From an uncultured Alphaproteobacteria bacterium (lineage in GTDB: Bacteria; Pseudomonadota; Alphaproteobacteria; RF32; CAG-239), in the NCBI GenBank assembly GCA_944391495.1, contig CALXTU010000005.1:1-64000 (forward strand): 64,000 nucleotides of DNA. Reading direction: 5' to 3'. A program made the translations under genes and the position numbers. A model generated the notes under the pieces. That model ran no database searches and was not told the origin of the DNA. It worked only from the letters and a program-made list of their open reading frames with translations. Shown piece by piece: positions 46,684-55,557 of this stretch (within the stretch, counting starts at the first letter, position 1; each line of letters begins with the position of its first letter).

Positions 46684-46763
46684 AATCCTCTCGAGATCGC
46701 CAATAAAAAAACACCGCCTTGCGCGGTGTTTTTTGTTGCGTTCGAGGGAGGATGAGAACCTCT
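46684..46763 (+). repeat. tRNA-Arg tail/terminator repeat, copy 2 (tRNA fragment)
   Basis: Begins at the 3' half of the T-loop (AATCCTCTCGAGATCGCCA), continues with the terminator and ends with the inverted tail GAACCTCT. Without the 5' part of the tRNA it cannot be a functional tRNA gene. Offset to copy 1 is 179 bp. Confidence 0.92.
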
Positions 46764-46859
46764 GCTTTTCTCCTTTCCGTCAGATTATTTTAACCTAAAA
46801 TTAAAATATAAAAACTATACTAAAAATCAGTATTGAATTTCACAGACAGGATGACACAA

Positions 46860-47633
46860 ATGGAAAAATCTACTTGGATTGGTTTTATTGGCGGTATTGC
46901 TGCAGTTGGTTTCGGTATGGCTCTCAAGGGTGCTGACCCTCATGCTTTGATCAACCCGGCTGCATTTTTGATTATTTTTGCCGGTACCGCGGCGGCAATT
47001 TTTAATGCTTTTCCGATGCGGGAACTCAAAAAATTTCCCAAACTGCTCAAAATTATTTTTGCAGGACAAAATTTTACGCCGAAACAGGAAATTCTCGAAC
47101 TTTTTGTTGCAACGGCTAAAGCTGCCAAACAAGAAGGCGTTATGGCTATTGAAAAAAAAGCTAATGATGTGGCTGATCCGTTTATTCGTTCAGCCATGAC
47201 CATGGTTGCCGACGGTTTTAACGGCGATTTCATTTACAATGTTATTGACGCCGAAATCAAACAAATGGAAGAACGTCATCGCGCCGGTGCCCAAATCTTC
47301 GCTCAATGCGGTATGTACGCGCCGACCCTCGGCGTTCTGGGTGCGGTTATCGGCTTGATTGCTGCTCTGGGAAACCTGAGCGATATTGACCAGCTCGGCC
47401 ACTCTATCGCCGCAGCGTTCGTTGCAACGCTCTTGGGTATTTTTACCGGTTATGTCTGCTGGCACCCGTTTGCCAACAAGTTAAAACAACTCAATACTGA
47501 AGAAGTCAACATCAAACGCATGGTACTTGAAGGGGCTTTAGCCTTGCAAGAAGGCGCTTCTTCCATTGCCATTGAATCTCGTCTGCAGGCATATATTCCG
47601 ATGGCCGAGCGCAAATCAATGCGTGATGCTTAA
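46860..47633 (+). CDS. motA: Flagellar motor stator protein MotA
   Basis: Forms the ion channel of the stator with MotB. The 257-residue protein has four transmembrane helices (about 5-22, 30-48, 145-170, 180-200), the cytoplasmic loop, and the conserved Pro in the third helix region YAPTLGVLGAVIGLI. The short form is of the PomA/MotA type with one long loop. Start 46860 chosen because AGGA (46847-46850) lies nine bases upstream. Followed by motB after 25 bp. Confidence 0.93.
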   Translation: MEKSTWIGFIGGIAAVGFGMALKGADPHALINPAAFLIIFAGTAAAIFNAFPMRELKKFPKLLKIIFAGQNFTPKQEILELFVATAKAAKQEGVMAIEKKANDVADPFIRSAMTMVADGFNGDFIYNVIDAEIKQMEERHRAGAQIFAQCGMYAPTLGVLGAVIGLIAALGNLSDIDQLGHSIAAAFVATLLGIFTGYVCWHPFANKLKQLNTEEVNIKRMVLEGALALQEGASSIAIESRLQAYIPMAERKSMRDA

Positions 47634-47658
47634 AAACTAAATTCCGAGGATTAAGATA

Positions 47659-48321
47659 ATGGTAAAGAAAAAACCGACCCCGCCGCATCAAGAAGATCAT
47701 CCCGATGAAACCTGGCTTATTCCTTATTCGGATTTGCTGACACTGCTGCTGGCTTTGTTCATCGTTTTGTTTGCTTCATCAAGTCTTGACAAAAACAAAG
47801 CGGCGCAAATTCAATACGCTTTGGCGGCGGCTTTCGGCAACGGCGGCCTTGAAGATGAAACTGGCAACATCACCAGTTTTATCAACGATGCCAAAGACAT
47901 GAATCTGGAAGAAGAAGGTGTCATTATTTCTTCTGATGCCAACGGCGCAACTTTGGAAATGGCCTCGATTAACTTGTTCGACAAAGGTTCCGTCATTTTG
48001 AAACCGGAAGCTATTCCCGTCATCAAAAAAATCTCTTTGTTGCTCAACTCCAGTAAATACAAAAAATATCGTATCTCCGTTGAAGGTCATACAGACGACA
48101 CCAACGAATCAGATACCCTGCCCTCCAACTGGGAACTTTCCGGCGCGCGCGCCGGTGCCGTCGTCCGGAGTATGATTGGCAATAATATGGACATCAATCG
48201 CTTTAAGGCCGTCGGCCTGGCTGAAATATCTCCGGCCTACCCCAACAAAAACCCCTATGGCGAACCGATTCCCGAAAACCGTCTAAAAAACCGCCGGGTT
48301 ATTGTCCGCATAGAATTTTAA
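47659..48321 (+). CDS. motB: Flagellar motor stator protein MotB
   Basis: A 220-residue stator subunit. The single transmembrane helix begins with the proton-binding Asp25 (PYSDLLTLLLALFIVLF) and the C-terminal OmpA-like domain (about 120-220; EGHTDDTNE, NWELSGARAGAVVR, NRRVIVRIEF) binds peptidoglycan. Operon with motA; the other flagellar genes in this window are at 57656-61613. Confidence 0.95.
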   Translation: MVKKKPTPPHQEDHPDETWLIPYSDLLTLLLALFIVLFASSSLDKNKAAQIQYALAAAFGNGGLEDETGNITSFINDAKDMNLEEEGVIISSDANGATLEMASINLFDKGSVILKPEAIPVIKKISLLLNSSKYKKYRISVEGHTDDTNESDTLPSNWELSGARAGAVVRSMIGNNMDINRFKAVGLAEISPAYPNKNPYGEPIPENRLKNRRVIVRIEF

Positions 48322-48336
48322 GATAAGGAAATATCT

Positions 48337-49494
48337 ATGAAAACAGCAATTTGCCTGCATAATGCGACTGTCCTGACCGGATTTTCGATAATGCATAATT
48401 GCGCCGTTTACATAAAGAATGACAAAATCGCAGATGTTTATAATGAGGAAAGATTCCGGCAAAAAAGATTCTCGCCGAAAGTTCAAATTATTGACGTCGG
48501 CGGTGCCTATGTCATGCCTGGCATGATTGACACTCATATCCACGGCATCGGTGGTACTGGAGCCGATGATGCAAACAGCAAATCGATTCTGCATATGTCG
48601 GAAACACTTCCCGAATACGGAGTAACATCATTCATTCCGACCTGCTGCACCGCAACAGAACCGGAACTTTTAAAAAAGATAAAAGCCATCACTCAGTCCA
48701 TAGGTAAAGAAAGAGGCGCCCATATTTTGGGCATTCATCTTGAAGGTCCCTTTCTGTCGCCGGAACGCATCGGTGCCCAATCGGCAACCGGAATATCTCC
48801 GGTTGATTTACCCCTGATGCAACGCCTGTATAAAGCCTGCAAAGGCAAACTGATTAACATGACCGTGGCTCCCGAGCTCAAAGGTATGCGAGAGCTGGCT
48901 CTGTACTGCATAGAAAAAAATATTGTACTTCAGGCCGGCCACACCAATGCAACTTATGACCAAATGATGGAAGGTCTGCAGGCGGGAATAATGCACGTCA
49001 CCCACCTGTTTAATGCCATGCGACCGATGCATCACCGGGAACCGGGAGTGGTCGGCGCAGTGCTGATTCACCCGGAAATTTCCTGCGAAATCATCGGCGA
49101 CGGCGTTCATATCAACCCGAATCTGATTCATCTGTTGTTAAAGAGCAAACCTTTAAGCCAGATTGTTTTAATTACCGATGCGCTGTATCCGGCCAAAACA
49201 GATTTATCCAAAACGCCGGATCTTTATCTGGACAAATGTTTTTACCGCAAAGAAGACCATGTCATTAACGGATCGGCCATCTCCATGCTGGACGGCTTCC
49301 GCAATCTGATATCCTGGGGTATCCCGATTGAAAAAGCTGTACGTATGGCCTCAACCAATCCGGCCCAAATTATGCGTCAGAAGACCAAAGGACTGCTCAT
49401 TCCGGGATATGATGCCGATGTCATTGTTCTGGACAAAGACCTTAATTTAATTTATACCATTATCGACGGACAATTTTTTAAAGGAAAAAAATAA
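48337..49494 (+). CDS. nagA: N-acetylglucosamine-6-phosphate deacetylase
   Basis: Removes acetate from GlcNAc-6-P. A 385-residue amidohydrolase with the metal-binding DTHIHGIGG, the Glu ligand HLEGPF, and GHTNATY, HLFNAMRPMHHREPG and the catalytic Asp region VLITDALYPAKTD. Ends in a TAATG overlap with nagB, so the two enzymes are translationally coupled and together convert GlcNAc-6-P to fructose-6-P. Confidence 0.95.
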   Translation: MKTAICLHNATVLTGFSIMHNCAVYIKNDKIADVYNEERFRQKRFSPKVQIIDVGGAYVMPGMIDTHIHGIGGTGADDANSKSILHMSETLPEYGVTSFIPTCCTATEPELLKKIKAITQSIGKERGAHILGIHLEGPFLSPERIGAQSATGISPVDLPLMQRLYKACKGKLINMTVAPELKGMRELALYCIEKNIVLQAGHTNATYDQMMEGLQAGIMHVTHLFNAMRPMHHREPGVVGAVLIHPEISCEIIGDGVHINPNLIHLLLKSKPLSQIVLITDALYPAKTDLSKTPDLYLDKCFYRKEDHVINGSAISMLDGFRNLISWGIPIEKAVRMASTNPAQIMRQKTKGLLIPGYDADVIVLDKDLNLIYTIIDGQFFKGKK

Positions 49495-50285
49495 TGCGCG
49501 TTGTTATCAAAGATTCTTCCGCCGACTGTTCTTCCTGGACAGCCGGATATATTGCCTACCGCATCAAAAAAGCGGCTCCGACGGCCAAAAAACCTTTTGT
49601 CCTCGGTTTGCCGACGGGCTCAACACCGTTGGGCGTTTACAAAGAGCTGATTAAACTCTACCAAAACAAAAAAGTTTCTTTTGAACATGTCGTAACTTTT
49701 AATATGGATGAATATGTCGGTCTGCCGCCCGAAGATAAAAACAGCTACCATTATTTTATGCAGGAAAACTTTTTCAAATACGTCAATATTCACCCCAAGA
49801 ATATTCATATCCTGAACGGCATGACCAAAGACTACGCTGCCGAATGTGAAAACTATGAAAGAGCCATTCAGGCCTACGGCGGCATAGATTTGTTGCTCGG
49901 CGGAGTCGGAACGGACGGTCATATAGCTTTTAACGAGCCTTTTTCATCACTGTCTTCGCGCACGCGCATCAAAACTCTGGCTCCGTCAACCATAAAAGAC
50001 AACTCCCGTTTCTTCAATAATGACATATCCCAAGTCCCGACCCAGGCGCTGACCATCGGTATCGGAACGATTATGGATGCCAAAGAAGTTATCATTATGG
50101 CTCTGGGCGCCAACAAAGCGGAGGCCATCCGTCAGGGGATTGAAGGCTGTGTCAATCATTTATGGCCGATAACGGCTTTACAGCAACACCGCTACGGTAT
50201 TATCGTCTGCGATAAAGAGGCAGCTTCCGGATTATCAAAAAACACCGTCGGCTATTTCAAAAGTATTGAAAGCCCTGCTTCATAA
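49494..50285 (+). CDS. nagB: Glucosamine-6-phosphate deaminase
   Basis: Converts glucosamine-6-P to fructose-6-P and ammonia. The 263-residue protein has GLPTGSTPLG (phosphate loop), the catalytic Asp in FNMDEYVGL, and GVGTDGHIAFNEP with the ring-opening His-Glu pair. The standard length is kept. Follows nagA; a strong terminator ends the pair. Confidence 0.96.
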   Translation: MRVVIKDSSADCSSWTAGYIAYRIKKAAPTAKKPFVLGLPTGSTPLGVYKELIKLYQNKKVSFEHVVTFNMDEYVGLPPEDKNSYHYFMQENFFKYVNIHPKNIHILNGMTKDYAAECENYERAIQAYGGIDLLLGGVGTDGHIAFNEPFSSLSSRTRIKTLAPSTIKDNSRFFNNDISQVPTQALTIGIGTIMDAKEVIIMALGANKAEAIRQGIEGCVNHLWPITALQQHRYGIIVCDKEAASGLSKNTVGYFKSIESPAS

Positions 50286-50291
50286 ACAGCC

Positions 50292-50327
50292 AAAAAAAAG
50301 CTCCGTTAAAAAACGGAGCTTTTTTTT
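50292..50327. terminator. Bidirectional terminator between nagB and pheT
   Basis: Stem AAGCTCCGTT/AACGGAGCTT with A-run before and T-run after. Confidence 0.94.
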
Positions 50328-50336
50328 GCGAACAAT

Positions 50337-52730
50337 TTATGCATCACGCAGCTGTGCCGAAGAAATTTTCTTCTTTACTTCTACCTCAACTTTATTCATC
50401 AGCGTTTCAATATCCTGATCGCTGAAAGTTGTCGTCTTCGGCTGGAAAGTGATAGCCAGCGCAATCGATTTTTTGCCCTGCGGCAGGTTTTCGCCTTCAT
50501 AGACGTCAAACACCCGCACGCTGCCGATATAGTTTCTGTCGGCATTTCTGGCGGCCGCCATGACATCATCGGCATGAACAGCTGCATCGACAATAAAAGC
50601 CATATCTTTGTCAACCGGCTGCAAAGCGGACAATTCAAGTTTTTTCTTCGCTTTGTCTTTATTGCCGCGCGGCAGCGGAATGTTGTCCAAAAAGACTTCA
50701 AAAGCCTCTACCCGTTGCTTGATACCGAATTTTTTGATAATCTGCGGATGCAGCTCGCCGAAGTAGGCAACCACATTGCTCCCGAGCCGCAAAGCGCCGC
50801 TGCGTCCCGGATGATAGTACGACGGCGCATCGGTTGAAACCCGGACACTGTCAAACGGACCGTTTGCCGCGGCAATAACCGCCAAAGCATCGGCCTTAAC
50901 ATCAAAGACGTCAAACGGACGTTCTTCTTTCAGCCAGTGTTTTTTTCCGGTCATACCGCTGCGGATACCGCCGGCTGCCAGTCTTTGCTCACCCGGCTTA
51001 CGTCCGTAAAATTCCGGTCCGCATTCAAACAAACAGATGTCGACATAACCGCGAGCAATATTGTTTTTAAGCCCCAACAGCAGATTAACCAGAACCGAGG
51101 GCCGCATTTCATCAAGCTCGGCCGTAATCGGATTACACAGTAACACCGGTTCCGCAACCCGCCGGAAATCTTTGGCCAGTTTTGAATCGGTAAAACTCCA
51201 GGTAACCGTTTCCAGCAATCCTCTGGAAGCCAATTCATGCTTCACCGTAACCACCCGGTGCTGTTCCGGGGTTAAAACCTGCGACGGAAAATAAGCCCTC
51301 GGCATTGAAACGGCAGGGATATTATCCAGACCGATCATCCGCACGACCTCTTCAATCAAATCATGCTCCCCTTCTATATCGCCGCGCCAGGTCGGTGCCG
51401 TCGCCCATATTTTATCACCGTCTTCACGCGTTGCAAAACCGAGACGGTTCAATATTTCGACAATCTTGGCCGGAGCAATATCCAGACCGATAAAGCTCTT
51501 TAACCGCGCCGGGCGGATATAAGTCGTCACCGGCTGATAATTCTCTTCGCCGGCAATTTCAATTTCCGAAGCCTCACCGCCGCAAATTTCCAAAATCAGC
51601 TGCGTGGCATAATCGGAACCGAGAACGTTTGAATTCGGATCAACCCAGCGCTCATAACGATAGCGTGAATCCGAATCAATCTGGAACTTGCGTCCCGTCC
51701 GGGCAATACAGGCCGGAGCAAACAACGCGCTCTCCAGCAGCACGTTGACCGTGTCCGCCGAACACCCCTTCTCTGCACCGCCCATGACGCCGCCCAGACA
51801 CTGGATTCCCTCATCATCGCAAATTCCGAGCGCCTGATCGTCCAGCGAATATTCTTTCTCATCCAACGCTACAAACTTTTCGCCGTTTTTGGCCATCCGC
51901 ACGCAAATATTACCCTTAAGTTTATCCGCATCAAAAACGTGCAGCGGCCGCGCCATGTCATAATTGATATAGTTGGTAATATCAACCAGCGGCGAAATTG
52001 AGCGCAGCCCGATGGCTGTCAGCCGGTCTTTCATCCACTTCGGTGTTTCGGCCTTGTTATTGACGCCGCGGATATAACGCGCCGTATACACCGGACAAGC
52101 TTTAAAATCTTCAACCGTTACTTTAATCGGTGATTTGAAGCTGCCGTTTTGACGATTAATTTTCAACGGCTTCAATGTCCCGAGACCGGCCGCGGCCAAA
52201 TCTCTGGCCACGCCGCGTACGCCCAGACATTCGGCACGGTTCGGCGTAATCGCGATATCAAATACCGGATCAGCCTTGTAAACTTCGGCCAGAGTTAAAC
52301 CTAACGGTGCATTGGCCGGCAATTCGATAATGCCTTCATGATTCGTGCCGACGCCGATTTCATCTTCGGCACACATCATGCCGAAACTTTCCACGCCGCG
52401 GATTTTACCAACCTTTATTTCCTCCTTAAACAGCGGAATATAAGCACCGACCTGCGCCAAAATACCGACCAGACCGACCTTGACGTTCGGTGCGCCGCAG
52501 ACAATCTGTCGTATTGTCGTACCGTCATTGACTTTCAGGACATGAAGATGATCGGAATCCGGATGGGCTGCCACCTCTTCGATTCTGGCGGTAACAAAAC
52601 CGTTCATGTTTTCAAACGGATTAATAACCTCCTCAACCTCCAGACCGATTTTAGTCAGCGTTTCCGCAATCTTCTCAACGCTGGCTTCTGTCTCCAGATG
52701 TTCTTTCAACCAGGATAATGTAAATTTCAT
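50337..52730 (-). CDS. pheT: Phenylalanyl-tRNA synthetase beta subunit
   Basis: Joins pheS to charge tRNA-Phe. A 797-residue protein with N-terminal tRNA-binding EMAP-like domain (about 40-150; VVCGAPNVKVG-type IVCGAPNVKVGL), B3/4 editing region, B5 domain, catalytic-like core and C-terminal anticodon-binding FDX-ACB domain (about 705-797; LQPVDKDMAFIVDA, AITFQPKTTTFSDQDI). Ten bp downstream of pheS. Confidence 0.97.
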   Translation of the reverse strand: MKFTLSWLKEHLETEASVEKIAETLTKIGLEVEEVINPFENMNGFVTARIEEVAAHPDSDHLHVLKVNDGTTIRQIVCGAPNVKVGLVGILAQVGAYIPLFKEEIKVGKIRGVESFGMMCAEDEIGVGTNHEGIIELPANAPLGLTLAEVYKADPVFDIAITPNRAECLGVRGVARDLAAAGLGTLKPLKINRQNGSFKSPIKVTVEDFKACPVYTARYIRGVNNKAETPKWMKDRLTAIGLRSISPLVDITNYINYDMARPLHVFDADKLKGNICVRMAKNGEKFVALDEKEYSLDDQALGICDDEGIQCLGGVMGGAEKGCSADTVNVLLESALFAPACIARTGRKFQIDSDSRYRYERWVDPNSNVLGSDYATQLILEICGGEASEIEIAGEENYQPVTTYIRPARLKSFIGLDIAPAKIVEILNRLGFATREDGDKIWATAPTWRGDIEGEHDLIEEVVRMIGLDNIPAVSMPRAYFPSQVLTPEQHRVVTVKHELASRGLLETVTWSFTDSKLAKDFRRVAEPVLLCNPITAELDEMRPSVLVNLLLGLKNNIARGYVDICLFECGPEFYGRKPGEQRLAAGGIRSGMTGKKHWLKEERPFDVFDVKADALAVIAAANGPFDSVRVSTDAPSYYHPGRSGALRLGSNVVAYFGELHPQIIKKFGIKQRVEAFEVFLDNIPLPRGNKDKAKKKLELSALQPVDKDMAFIVDAAVHADDVMAAARNADRNYIGSVRVFDVYEGENLPQGKKSIALAITFQPKTTTFSDQDIETLMNKVEVEVKKKISSAQLRDA

Positions 52731-52740
52731 TTTATCTCTC

Positions 52741-53844
52741 CTATCTCGTCAAGCCGCCGTTATTGCTTAAACCGCCGGTCATCGACGATTCGTCCAAAGG
52801 CATAAAGCCGTAATGTTTCAGCCAGCGTATATCCGATTCAAAAAACGTGCGCAAATCCGGAATTCCGTATTTCAGCATCGCCAGACGATCCAGTCCGACA
52901 CCGAAGGCAAACCCCTGATATTCTTCCGGATCAATACCGCAGGCCTTCAAAACATTCGGATGCACCATACCGCAGCCGAGAATCTCCAGCCAGTCACTGC
53001 CGGCACCGATTTTAAGCTCGGTTTTGCTTTTTTTGCAACCGATATCCATTTCGGCCGACGGTTCGGTAAACGGAAAATACGACGGCCGGTAGCGCACCGG
53101 AACATCGTCCAGTTCAAAAAAGGCTTTGACAAAGTCATACAGACACCCTTTCAGATTGGCAAAAGTCGTCGTTTTGTCAACAACCAGCCCCTCCACCTGA
53201 TGAAACATCGGCGTATGCGTGGCATCATAATCCGAACGATATGTCCGCCCCGGCGCAATAATGCGAATCGGCGGCTGCTTTTTCTCCATCGTACGGATTT
53301 GTACGGCCGAAGTTTGTGTCCTGACAACATAGCTGTCATCAAAATTATCGCTTTCCGGATTCGGAATATAAAACGTGTCCTGCATCTGACGCGCCGGATG
53401 ATTTGCCGGCGTGTTCAACGCATTAAAGTTATGAAACTGATCTTCGATATCCGGCCCGTCGGCAACTTCAAAACCCATCTCACCAAAGATGGCGACAACT
53501 TCTTCATAAATTTTTGAAACCGGATGAATACGTCCGATATTTTCGTCCCGAACCGGCAAAGTGACATCAATCGTTTCCGTTTTCAGTTTTTCATCAAGCT
53601 CTTTGGCAGCGAGTTCCTGTTTCCTGATCTCCAGTGCTTTTTCAATCTCGCCTTTAACCGAATTTAACTGCTGCCCGAACTGCTTTCTCGCCTCTATATC
53701 CAAACCGGAAAGCCCTTTCATCTGCTCGGTCAGGCTGCCTTTTTTGCCCAATACGGCCACCCTGATATCTTCCAGAGCTTTCACATCTGCGGCGCCGTTA
53801 ATTTCTTCCAGGACCTGAATTTTCAAATTATCAATATTTTCCAT
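52741..53844 (-). CDS. pheS: Phenylalanyl-tRNA synthetase alpha subunit
   Basis: Catalytic class II subunit. 367 residues: N-terminal coiled coil (1-85), motif 2 region TSAVQIRTMEKKQPPIRIIAPGRTYRSDYDATH (by its ends), and motif 3 GFAFGVGLDRLAMLKYGI. Separated from rplT by 80 bp that hold a terminator-like hairpin (53866-53903). Confidence 0.97.
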   Translation of the reverse strand: MENIDNLKIQVLEEINGAADVKALEDIRVAVLGKKGSLTEQMKGLSGLDIEARKQFGQQLNSVKGEIEKALEIRKQELAAKELDEKLKTETIDVTLPVRDENIGRIHPVSKIYEEVVAIFGEMGFEVADGPDIEDQFHNFNALNTPANHPARQMQDTFYIPNPESDNFDDSYVVRTQTSAVQIRTMEKKQPPIRIIAPGRTYRSDYDATHTPMFHQVEGLVVDKTTTFANLKGCLYDFVKAFFELDDVPVRYRPSYFPFTEPSAEMDIGCKKSKTELKIGAGSDWLEILGCGMVHPNVLKACGIDPEEYQGFAFGVGLDRLAMLKYGIPDLRTFFESDIRWLKHYGFMPLDESSMTGGLSNNGGLTR

Positions 53845-53865
53845 CGTTTCACCGTTTTTAAAATT

Positions 53866-53903
53866 AAAAAGAGTCTTACCTGATCGCTCAAGCAGGACTC
53901 TTC
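53866..53903 (-). terminator. Terminator or attenuator between rplT and pheS
   Basis: Minus-strand stem AAGAGTC/GACTCTT with inner CCTG/CAGG, followed by TTTTTAATTTT. It either ends rpmI-rplT or attenuates pheST; no leader peptide is visible. Confidence 0.75.
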
Positions 53904-53924
53904 GGATATATGTTTAGAAAAAAA

Positions 53925-54284
53925 TTATTTGCTTAAAGAAGCCTTGACTTGGTCAACCAGTTTAGCGAAAGTTTCGGGCTCTTTAACAGCGATATCGGCC
54001 AACACCTTACGATCAAGCTCAATACCAGCTCTGGCGAGCCCGTTCATAAATCGGGAATAGGTCATATCGTGCAGTCTGGCGGCAGCATTGATACGCTGAA
54101 TCCACAGGCTGCGGAAATTTCTTTTCTTGGTACGTCTGTCGCGATAAGCATATTGCAGTGCTTTTTCAACTTTTTCTACGGCAACGCGGAAGACGTTATT
54201 ATTGCGGCCGCGATAGCCTCTGGCCATCGACAACACTTTTTTGTGACGGGCATGAGCCGTAACACCTCTTTTTACACGAGACAT
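53925..54284 (-). CDS. rplT: 50S ribosomal protein L20
   Basis: A 119-residue assembly protein of the large subunit: starts [27 protein letters not shown], with basic N-terminal extension, and [23 protein letters not shown] in the globular part (by their ends). Typical rpmI-rplT-pheS-pheT order. Confidence 0.98.
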   Translation of the reverse strand: MSRVKRGVTAHARHKKVLSMARGYRGRNNNVFRVAVEKVEKALQYAYRDRRTKKRNFRSLWIQRINAAARLHDMTYSRFMNGLARAGIELDRKVLADIAVKEPETFAKLVDQVKASLSK

Positions 54285-54296
54285 TCTTCAACACTC

Positions 54297-54494
54297 CTAC
54301 AAATAAGGTAAAAACTGTTTAACAATCTTAACATCGGATTCGGCCAGCAAGGTCGTTCCGCGAGCTTGTCTTTTCATTTTCTGGGTTTTGCAGAAGAGGC
54401 AGTGTCTCTTGTAAGCAAAATTTCTTTTCAATTTGCCGGTGCCGGTAACGCCGAAACGTTTTTTTACGGCACTCTTTGTTTTTAATTTTGGCAT
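54297..54494 (-). CDS. rpmI: 50S ribosomal protein L35
   Basis: A 65-residue protein with the start MPKLKTKSAVKKRFGVTGTGK and the RQARGTTLLAESD segment. First gene of rpmI-rplT; infC, often the gene before it, is not here. Confidence 0.97.
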   Translation of the reverse strand: MPKLKTKSAVKKRFGVTGTGKLKRNFAYKRHCLFCKTQKMKRQARGTTLLAESDVKIVKQFLPYL

Positions 54495-54574
54495 TTTAAT
54501 CCCTTTCTGTTCTTATCGGATTGTTCAAGAGCTGACAGGCATACCAAACAGCCCGTCCGCCCGGTTCGTCTGCG

Positions 54575-54603
54575 TTTATATAACCAAACCTTTTAAAAAT
54601 CAA
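54575..54603 (-). promoter_or_regulatory. Promoter of rpmI-rplT
   Basis: Minus strand: -35 TTGATT (54603-54598), 17-bp spacer, -10 TATAAA (54580-54575), leaving a leader of about 75 bp. Confidence 0.6.
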
Positions 54604-54642
54604 GCATTATTTGCACATTATTTTCCTGACTGCCGCCAAAAA

Positions 54643-54680
54643 CAAAAAAATGCCCTCGACAACGGCAAAGGGCATTTTCT
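54643..54680 (-). terminator. Terminator of the lolC-lolD-membrane protein operon
   Basis: Minus-strand stem AAATGCCCT/AGGGCATTT followed by a long T-run, immediately after the stop at 54690. Confidence 0.88.
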
Positions 54681-54689
54681 GTTTTCAGC

Positions 54690-55547
54690 CTATTTAGCCT
54701 CTGGCTTTTTCTGTGGCGTTTTTTTAGCTTTTCCGGCCGGTTTGGTCTTTGCCCGGGAACCGTGCTGAACCTTCGTAGCGACCGTTTTCGTCTCCGCCGT
54801 GACGGCTTCTTCTTCGCCGGCTTTTGCCTTGGACTTTACCTTTCCGGTCGCCGCGGCCGGTTTGCTCGCGGTCTTTTTAACCACCGCCTTTACCGGCTTG
54901 GCTTTAACCGTTTTTTTCTCCGGAGCGGTCGTTCTTTTCCGCCCGGCTGATTTCACTGCCGGAGTTTTCTTTTCTTTCGGTTTATCTTCGGTTTTATGCT
55001 CTTTGGCAGCCTCTTTGCAGACATACATATTTTTAGCCGAAGCCGCAACCGCCGGTTCAACGACAATGGCATCACAACTGTCATCTGCTGCCAGTTTATA
55101 ATGTTTGTCCAGACAGCCGGCAATTGATTTATGCCGTACCAAAATCATAAATACGGCCGTCAGGATCGTCAAAATCGTTATCAGATACCGCAGATTCGTG
55201 ACAATGATAATGGTATTGACCAACGTAATCAGATGATACTCATACTGCGGCCCCGCCATAACAATCCAAACCGCCGCCAGCGCATTGACGATAAAGATGA
55301 CCGCAATCGCATACGGAACCCAGCCGACGGACACCAGCAGTGTCGAGATAACCGGCGCCTTGCGAATGGCCCGGTCAATTCCTTTAATCGGCTGCAACCA
55401 GTTCATCGGAATTAAAAACAACAACAGCAATACCGACAACCCCGCGTCAATAAGGCTGCTCTGTAAACTTCCCGCCATCGAAAAGAACTGCGATATAATC
55501 CAGTATATTCCGCCAATCCATAAACTTTGTTTCCAATAACTGCTCAT
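54690..55547 (-). CDS. Membrane protein with histone H1-like Lys/Ala/Pro tail
   Basis: A 285-residue protein: four hydrophobic helices in the first 150 residues, then about 120 residues very rich in Lys, Ala, Pro and Thr (KKTPAVKSAGRKR, KKTVKAKPVKAVVKK). Such basic tails resemble histone H1 or bind polyanions; here they are attached to a membrane anchor. Start 55547 selected for AAGGAG before the ATG; upstream in-frame Met codons lack one. It lies 10 bp after lolD. Function unknown. Confidence 0.78.
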   Translation of the reverse strand: MSSYWKQSLWIGGIYWIISQFFSMAGSLQSSLIDAGLSVLLLLFLIPMNWLQPIKGIDRAIRKAPVISTLLVSVGWVPYAIAVIFIVNALAAVWIVMAGPQYEYHLITLVNTIIIVTNLRYLITILTILTAVFMILVRHKSIAGCLDKHYKLAADDSCDAIVVEPAVAASAKNMYVCKEAAKEHKTEDKPKEKKTPAVKSAGRKRTTAPEKKTVKAKPVKAVVKKTASKPAAATGKVKSKAKAGEEEAVTAETKTVATKVQHGSRAKTKPAGKAKKTPQKKPEAK

Positions 55548-55557
55548 TTTTTTCTCC

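Noticed and set aside
46376..46714. Open frames antisense to tRNA-Arg and its duplicate
   Set aside because: They translate tRNA and terminator sequence, a well-known false gene pattern.
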